Positions 59,349 through 64,000 of a DNA stretch of 64,000 nt are shown here, piece after piece. The notes below the pieces were generated by a model that made no database searches, was not told where the DNA came from, and saw only the letters and a program-made list of their open reading frames with translations. The DNA lies in contig CM056993.1 in assembly GCA_029891345.1 (NCBI GenBank), positions 273,204,900 through 273,268,899 of the forward strand, written 5' to 3'. Every line of letters starts with the position of its first letter. Position 1 is the first letter of the stretch. The DNA is from Dryococelus australis (Eukaryota > Arthropoda > Insecta > Phasmatodea > Phasmatidae). A program made the translations under genes and the position numbers.

Positions 59349-60195
59349 CGAATATTTCACCAAAAATATTATAGGGTCGCCGCTTGAATTCCCACAGTAA
59401 AAGTTGGACACCGAAAAGTTCGCATGCTTCTTCACTGCTTTGCATGTAGAGGCAATCTGGCACTAGTCGTTCTTGGCAATGTGACCCCTATCATAGACAT
59501 TTTGTATGAATTGGACGCGAAGAACAGTTACAGGCAGACGGCAGTTGCAGAGTTGCAAGCAGAGTTGCAGAGTTACAGGCAGTTGCAGAGACAACTAGGA
59601 ACAATTTGTATCTTATTCCTATAAATTATTACAATATATTATATTATATTATATATTATTACATCTTACTCAAAAATATCACAGTTTTTTCCAGAATGGT
59701 TACTTCCTCTCCATTCCTCCCATTTGTTATAATTGGTATACACCTCAACTAAGAAAAGATATCAACACAAAGAAAATCGCACCTTTGGTACCCATCGCAC
59801 TGCGTCATGTACGTATTACGACTTCAAAATAAATGGCAGTGAGAGCGGGGTATGTCTGAGGCCTGACAAAGACAAGAGGGCCTAGAGTTCAGGTGGCGGT
59901 GTGCAGGAAACACGTATTCATAGTGGAGTATTTGCCGGACATCAATCATTCCCTTTCATCCGCAACACGACTGCTTTCCGATACTACCGCCAGATCCTCT
60001 AGCTAATGGCATCCAAGGTAGGAATTTCCAGGATCACTAGAGGGAAAATATTCTCATCATGTGACAGTGCAAAGCTTCAGTATGGATTGGGTGACACAAA
60101 GCTTTGCCAATATGAAATATTTGGCGTCACGGGAACTGGAGTTTATGTACAAAGCATGCCTGTAAGTACGAAAAAATTCAACAATTGACGGATAT
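59349..60195. other. Spacer with a small GTTGCAGAGTTACAGGCA repeat
   Basis: Near 59525-59600 an 18-bp unit of GTTGCAGAGTTACAGGCA type repeats 3-4 times, followed by an ATATT-rich run. No gene is recognised. Confidence 0.45.
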
Positions 60196-60199
60196 ACGA

Positions 60200-60830
60200 T
60201 ATTGTTTGTCCGAAAGTAATTTTTCGAAATTTGTCCTAATGTCGTTTATCCTAGAGTACATTTTCTTTTTTGCTTTAAAATCATTTGTCTTAAAGTCTTT
60301 TGTCCTAAAATCGTTGGTCCTAAAGTGTATACGCCTTAAAATCGTTTGCCCTAAAGTCGTTTGTCTTAAATTAGTTTGTCCTAAAATACATTTGCTTTAA
60401 AATCGTTTGTCCTGGAGTAGTTTGTCCTGGAATACATTTACTTTAAAATCATTTGCCCTATGTCGTTTGTCCTAAAATATGTTTTCTCTAAAATTGTTTG
60501 GCATAAACTCGTTTGACCTAAAGTCATTTGTCCTAAAATCTACTTCCAGTTTGCAAAATTCATTTGTCCTAAAATCGTTTGTCCTAATTTCGTTTCGTCT
60601 AAGTTGTTAGTACTAAAATATGTTTCTCAAAAATTGTTAGTCCTAAAACAGTTTGTTCTGAAATCGTTTATCCGAAAATAAAACTACTTTAAAAACGTTT
60701 GTCATAAAGTCTTTTGTCCTGAAAGTATTTGTCTCAAATGCGTTTGTCCTAGAATTGGTTTCCTATACAATTGTTTATACTTAAAGTGCTTGTCCTGAAA
60801 CAGTTTTCCTTAAACGAATCGTTTATATCT
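60200..60830 (+). repeat. 15-16 bp minisatellite TCGTTTGTCCTAAAA, part 1
   Basis: Roughly forty degenerate units of AATCGTTTGTCCTAAAGT. Open frames through it are repeat-derived (KSFVLKSLVLK). It is interrupted by about 1 kb of other sequence and resumes at 61845. Confidence 0.9.
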
Positions 60831-60949
60831 ATGTTACACCAATATAACTGGATATATATCTATGATATGTATATAGCATAGGATGTTAAGAAATAAAACG
60901 CCCAAACTGCGGGAGGCGATGCCTTATGAAAAATAAAGACGAAAATATA

Positions 60950-61374
60950 CAGGACACCATATACCTAAACAGAATATTAAAGCAGATATGTGCCTGTGAA
61001 AATTGAGTTTTGAAAACGTATTTTCGCTGAATGCCTTGTTCTTTATACCAGGGGTAGGGGTGTCGGCGATTTACTGAGAGTACGCCCCACAAGATTGAAT
61101 GGGACACGCCCATTTGGCTTGCTATGGAACGTGTACTAATAGGGGACACATCGTTGGTGTGCTGACGTATCACTTCCTCAAGTCGAACAGTGCGCACAGA
61201 CCGAGGAAGGCCAGCACTACGCGTGTCTCTGCAAACATGGGAAGCATAAGTCACCTTTCTGCTGCGGACTTTGTACACGTTGTAAAAGGCATTCGCCCTA
61301 AAATACGTTTTAAAAACCCGAATTTGATAGACTCAAATTTCCTATAGTATTTCGTTTAGGTATATGGTGTCCTG
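60950..61374 (-). mobile_element. Mariner-like relic with transposase HTH fragment
   Basis: The ends CAGGACACCATATACCTAAAC and GTTTAGGTATATGGTGTCCTG are perfect inverted repeats of about 20 bp flanked by TA on both sides, the Tc1/mariner signature. At 425 bp it is too short to encode a transposase, but its interior keeps a piece of one on the minus strand. Confidence 0.85.
61048..61212 (-). pseudogene. Transposase N-terminal helix-turn-helix fragment
   Basis: The minus-strand frame reads GLPRSVRTVRLEEVIRQ, then SPISTRSIASQMGVSHSILW, then LSVNRRHPYPW. The pattern (GRPRSVRT, E-x-V, STRxIAxxxGVSxSxxWxVL, then N-x-x-HPY) is the DNA-binding HTH found at the N-terminus of mariner-like transposases and related arthropod repeat proteins. 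The catalytic DDE domain is absent, because the frame runs into the terminal inverted repeat. Normally this domain binds the inverted repeats. Confidence 0.75.
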
Positions 61375-61845
61375 TATATTTCCGACTGTCTGTGTGTTTA
61401 ATTTCCGAACATTATATATACACATGTGTGTGTATATATATACACATAGATACATACATACATATGTATCTGTGTATGCGCGCGTATGTGTGTGTGTGTG
61501 TTGTAGAATTCTCCAAAAGGGCTAGAACTTATACGTTTTTTTTTTTTAAGTAAGGTCAATGAGAGAGCTTGCTGGAGATGTGTATCAGCTACTGTATCTG
61601 GGAGGTCTTGACCATGTCTGTGTTCACCAGCAGCAAAAACTGAATCCTTGTCGCCGATAGATACGCTAATTGGCCACAACACCACTTGTCAGCCGGTGGA
61701 TGATTAGTAGATATTGAATAACTTTCGCAGTGTTAGTATAAGTAAAGTTATTTTAATAAAGAATATGTAATTTATGAAAATAAATAATGAAAGTACATAA
61801 GGTTTGCTTTGCACTACATCAGCATATTATAAACAAGTTGCACTA
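61375..61845. other. TA/TG microsatellite and unrecognised spacer
   Basis: A (TA)(TG)(CA) mixed microsatellite lies at 61413-61500 and a T-run at 61540-61548. The remainder, to the second part of the minisatellite, has no recognised features. Confidence 0.5.
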
Positions 61846-62150
61846 AAATAAGTTTCCTATAAAATCGTTTGTCCTACCGTTGTTTGCCCTAAAATACATT
61901 TACTTTATAATCGTTCGTCCTAAAGTCGTTTGTCGTAAAGGCGATTGCCCTAAAATATGTTTATAAGCGTTTGTCCTAAATTCGTTTGTCCTAGATGCAT
62001 TTGTCCTAAATTACATTTACTCAAAAATTGTTTGTCCTAAAGTCGTTTGCCCTAAAATAACTTTCCTATAGAATCGTTTGTTCTAAATGCATGTCTCCTA
62101 AAATGCGTTCGCTTTAAAATCGTTTGTCCTATATTTAGGATAAATGATTT
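61845..62150 (+). repeat. 15-16 bp minisatellite TCGTTTGTCCTAAAA, part 2
   Basis: It has the same unit as 60200-60830 (AATCGTTTGTCCTAAAGTCG). It is probably the right half of one array split by insertions, including the mariner-like relic. Confidence 0.88.
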
Positions 62151-62237
62151 TAGTAGAAACGACACGCAGGTATTCCTTAACGTATCGTCGACAGATAGGT
62201 CCTTAGAGAAGGAGCAAGTTGCTTAGAGGAGCAGCCA

Positions 62238-62620
62238 AAGTCAAGGATGGTCAGACCGGGAATCGAACCCGTCTCGTCTCGGATACGAGTCCAGTAACAT
62301 ACCGCTGCGACACCTCGCTCGGGATACGGATAGTAATAATAACCCTTGAGGCAGGGTCAATGGACGTTGACTCCGAGTGGAGTGGAGAGATATCCATGCC
62401 TTGAGAGCCGATGAGGGTGAAGCGAGGTGAGTATGGAGCAGCGCTGGAATGCAGTGGCGGAGGAAACGGGAGATCCCTGAGAAAACCCACCGACCAGCGG
62501 AATCGTCCCGCACGATTCCCACATGCGAAAATCCGGGAACGACCCTGCCAGGAATAGAACTTTGTTCGCCCAGGTGGGAGGCTAGTAGTCTTAACTACTA
62601 TACTACCGCGGCCACTGCGG
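62238..62620 (-). repeat. Composite SINE: type 2 followed by type 1 head
   Basis: On the minus strand 62620-62335 is a type 2 SINE (GGCCGCGGTAGTATAGTAGT head, CGGTGGGTTTTCTCAGGGAT body, CCTCATCGGCTCTCAAGGCA). It is followed directly by a type 1 head at 62326-62240 (CCGAGCGAGGTGTCGCAGCG ... GGGTTCGATTCCCGGTCTGA). The type 1 part ends after its tRNA region. Confidence 0.8.
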
Positions 62621-63037
62621 GTGTTAGAGACTTTTAGCTCTGACTTTGTCTTTTTATGACATAGGCCTAATATTAAAATTGTGTTACAAGTTCTTTTGCT
62701 ATTCTATGAAGTTTGTGTGCCGAAGTTTACATATCCAAAAATTATAATGAAAACACCCGTTTTGGCCAATTTCACTTTGAAAACAACAGAATTGTCGAAA
62801 ACAATTTTACATTTTTGTACAAATGTGTGAATTTTCTAAATGCTATTTGTGTAAGTACAGCAGCAGAAGTACGGAAAAGTATTTTTAATACAACTGTTTA
62901 ATTAAATATCTGCACAAGGTTGGTCTAGAAGTCGTGTCAGTAAAACTTGGTTAGAGATATATTACCGCGCGGTACCCCTTTCAGCCGGTAAGATATAGTG
63001 GCTTCTTCATCTGAAAGAGCAAGGAGCGACCTGCAGG

Positions 63038-63280
63038 TATAGGCTGTTCACGGTAAAGTGAGCACTTTTTAAGGCCCTTATAAATTTTCCCTTTCATCCA
63101 ATTTCCATCTTCCTGCGGTTTTTTAATATAAATATTGCAATGTGATCAATAAACACAGCGTATACATTTCACCACCACCTAAATTTAATGCCTTGGGTTG
63201 CAAAAAAGATATATTTATTAGCGATTAATGCCTGTTGGGAGAGCAGTAAAAAGTGCTCATTTTATCGTGAACAACCTATA
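63038..63280 (+). mobile_element. MITE family B, full length
   Basis: TATAGGCTGTTCACGGTAAA to TTTATCGTGAACAACCTATA, 243 bp with TA flanks. The interior (TCATCCAATTTCCATCTTCC, TTAGCGATTAATGCCTGTTG) pairs it with the 55.1-kb copy as a B subtype. Confidence 0.9.
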
Positions 63281-64000
63281 TAAGGCTGGGAAATCCCGCA
63301 CACCAGGGGGTTACAAGGCACAAGCTGGGAAGGGTACTTGCCACGATTTTGCTGGATGGCTGTGTGGACAGCACAATTTCAGGACCGAAGGAGAAATAAA
63401 TAGTCTACCACGAAACTGCTCGCGGTTTTCATCTGTTGTAGAGCACCTCACTACTGCTTTACGCTGTTGAAGTCGTCTGCAATAGATATTCCTGTGCGCC
63501 GCCATCTTGGATGTAAACAACTCGGTGCTCGGCAGTTGCTATGGAAAAACTACAGCAAAATGGCTGTTATTAAATTTGGGTAGTTTAATTTGCATGTCCA
63601 AGCGCGAATCTGTAAATATTTGTAGTGTTTTCATGACACATAATTTAATAATTTTTTGCATTTTCCACGGAGAATTTAATTCAACCCCAAAGCTGCAGTC
63701 TCAGATTCATCTAGTTAACCTGTACCTATGAGGGCCACGCAAAAATTATGTCGGAGAACCACATTATTGACGGCAAAATGATTGCACTGTAGGTATTAGC
63801 AAGTGTTTTTCTAGGTTTGTATTTGAGTTATTCAATTTGTATATAAAATGCTAATTTATTTGCCTCATTGCCACCAAGCGCCTAAAGGTTTGTTCTGTGC
63901 CTAATAAAATTAACAGTAACTAAGAACTTACCTTATCCCTACAAATAAATGCATAAAGTAACATAAAATCTGTTTTATTAAACCTACCTTAATTTTCTCA
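63281..64000. other. Spacer, no gene seen
   Basis: The short frames are unsupported. A single GCCGCCATCTTGGATGTAAA at about 63499 echoes the 17-18 kb array. No element ends are recognised. Confidence 0.4.

Noticed and set aside
60200-62150. Regular repeats resembling a CRISPR array
   Set aside because: Units are contiguous and degenerate with no unique spacers, and the genome is eukaryotic; it is a minisatellite.

Overview
This is eukaryotic, intergenic DNA from an arthropod, most likely an insect with a large, transposon-rich genome. The tRNA-derived SINEs, the gypsy LTR element, the hAT and mariner relics and the low-GC background all fit an insect. The two SINE types remind me of polyneopteran insects (stick insects, cockroaches, orthopterans), but that placement is from memory and was not tested. 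I see no convincing host protein-coding exon. Every protein homology I can support belongs to a mobile element, and nothing resembles a prokaryotic operon or a CRISPR array.

Layout: 1-2.3 kb is featureless AT-rich DNA. 2.9-6.5 kb is a decayed Ty3/gypsy-like LTR retrotransposon with a 5' LTR, a frameshifted gag with a zinc knuckle, the end of pol and a truncated 3' LTR. Its gag is split by a 400-bp inverted-repeat element that has a second copy at 38.9-39.3 kb. 6.5-14.5 kb holds tandem repeats and microsatellites, including a 25-bp perfect hairpin and a minisatellite built on GGTAAGT. 15.5-20 kb has MITE copies, a possible hAT remnant and a duplicated array rich in CCATCTTGG and TGACGTCA. 22.2-25.2 kb, minus strand, is a broken protein-primed family-B DNA polymerase of Polinton/Maverick (adintovirus-like) type. 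25.6-31 kb is mostly unannotatable.

From 15.6 to 63.3 kb the window is dense with one group of miniature inverted-repeat elements whose ends read approximately TATAGGCTGTTCACGGTAAA or a relative of it. I sort them into family A (about 420 bp), family B (about 240 bp) and family D (about 410 bp), nineteen copies in all, several nested in each other or in other elements. Other elements are a TTAA-flanked MITE inside a B copy (40.5 kb), a TA-flanked foldback MITE (41.4 kb), a mariner-like relic with a transposase helix-turn-helix inside a minisatellite (61 kb), a hAT-like element (55.1-55.9 kb) and a LINE tail (54.1-54.5 kb).

The most intact element is a 2.47-kb transposon at 50.5-53.0 kb. It has nearly identical 570-bp terminal inverted repeats, a two-module CCHC zinc-finger ORF and an acidic C-terminal tail in another frame, which suggests an internal deletion. 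The genes here do not form a pathway. The window records successive transposon insertions, and the nesting gives a relative order.
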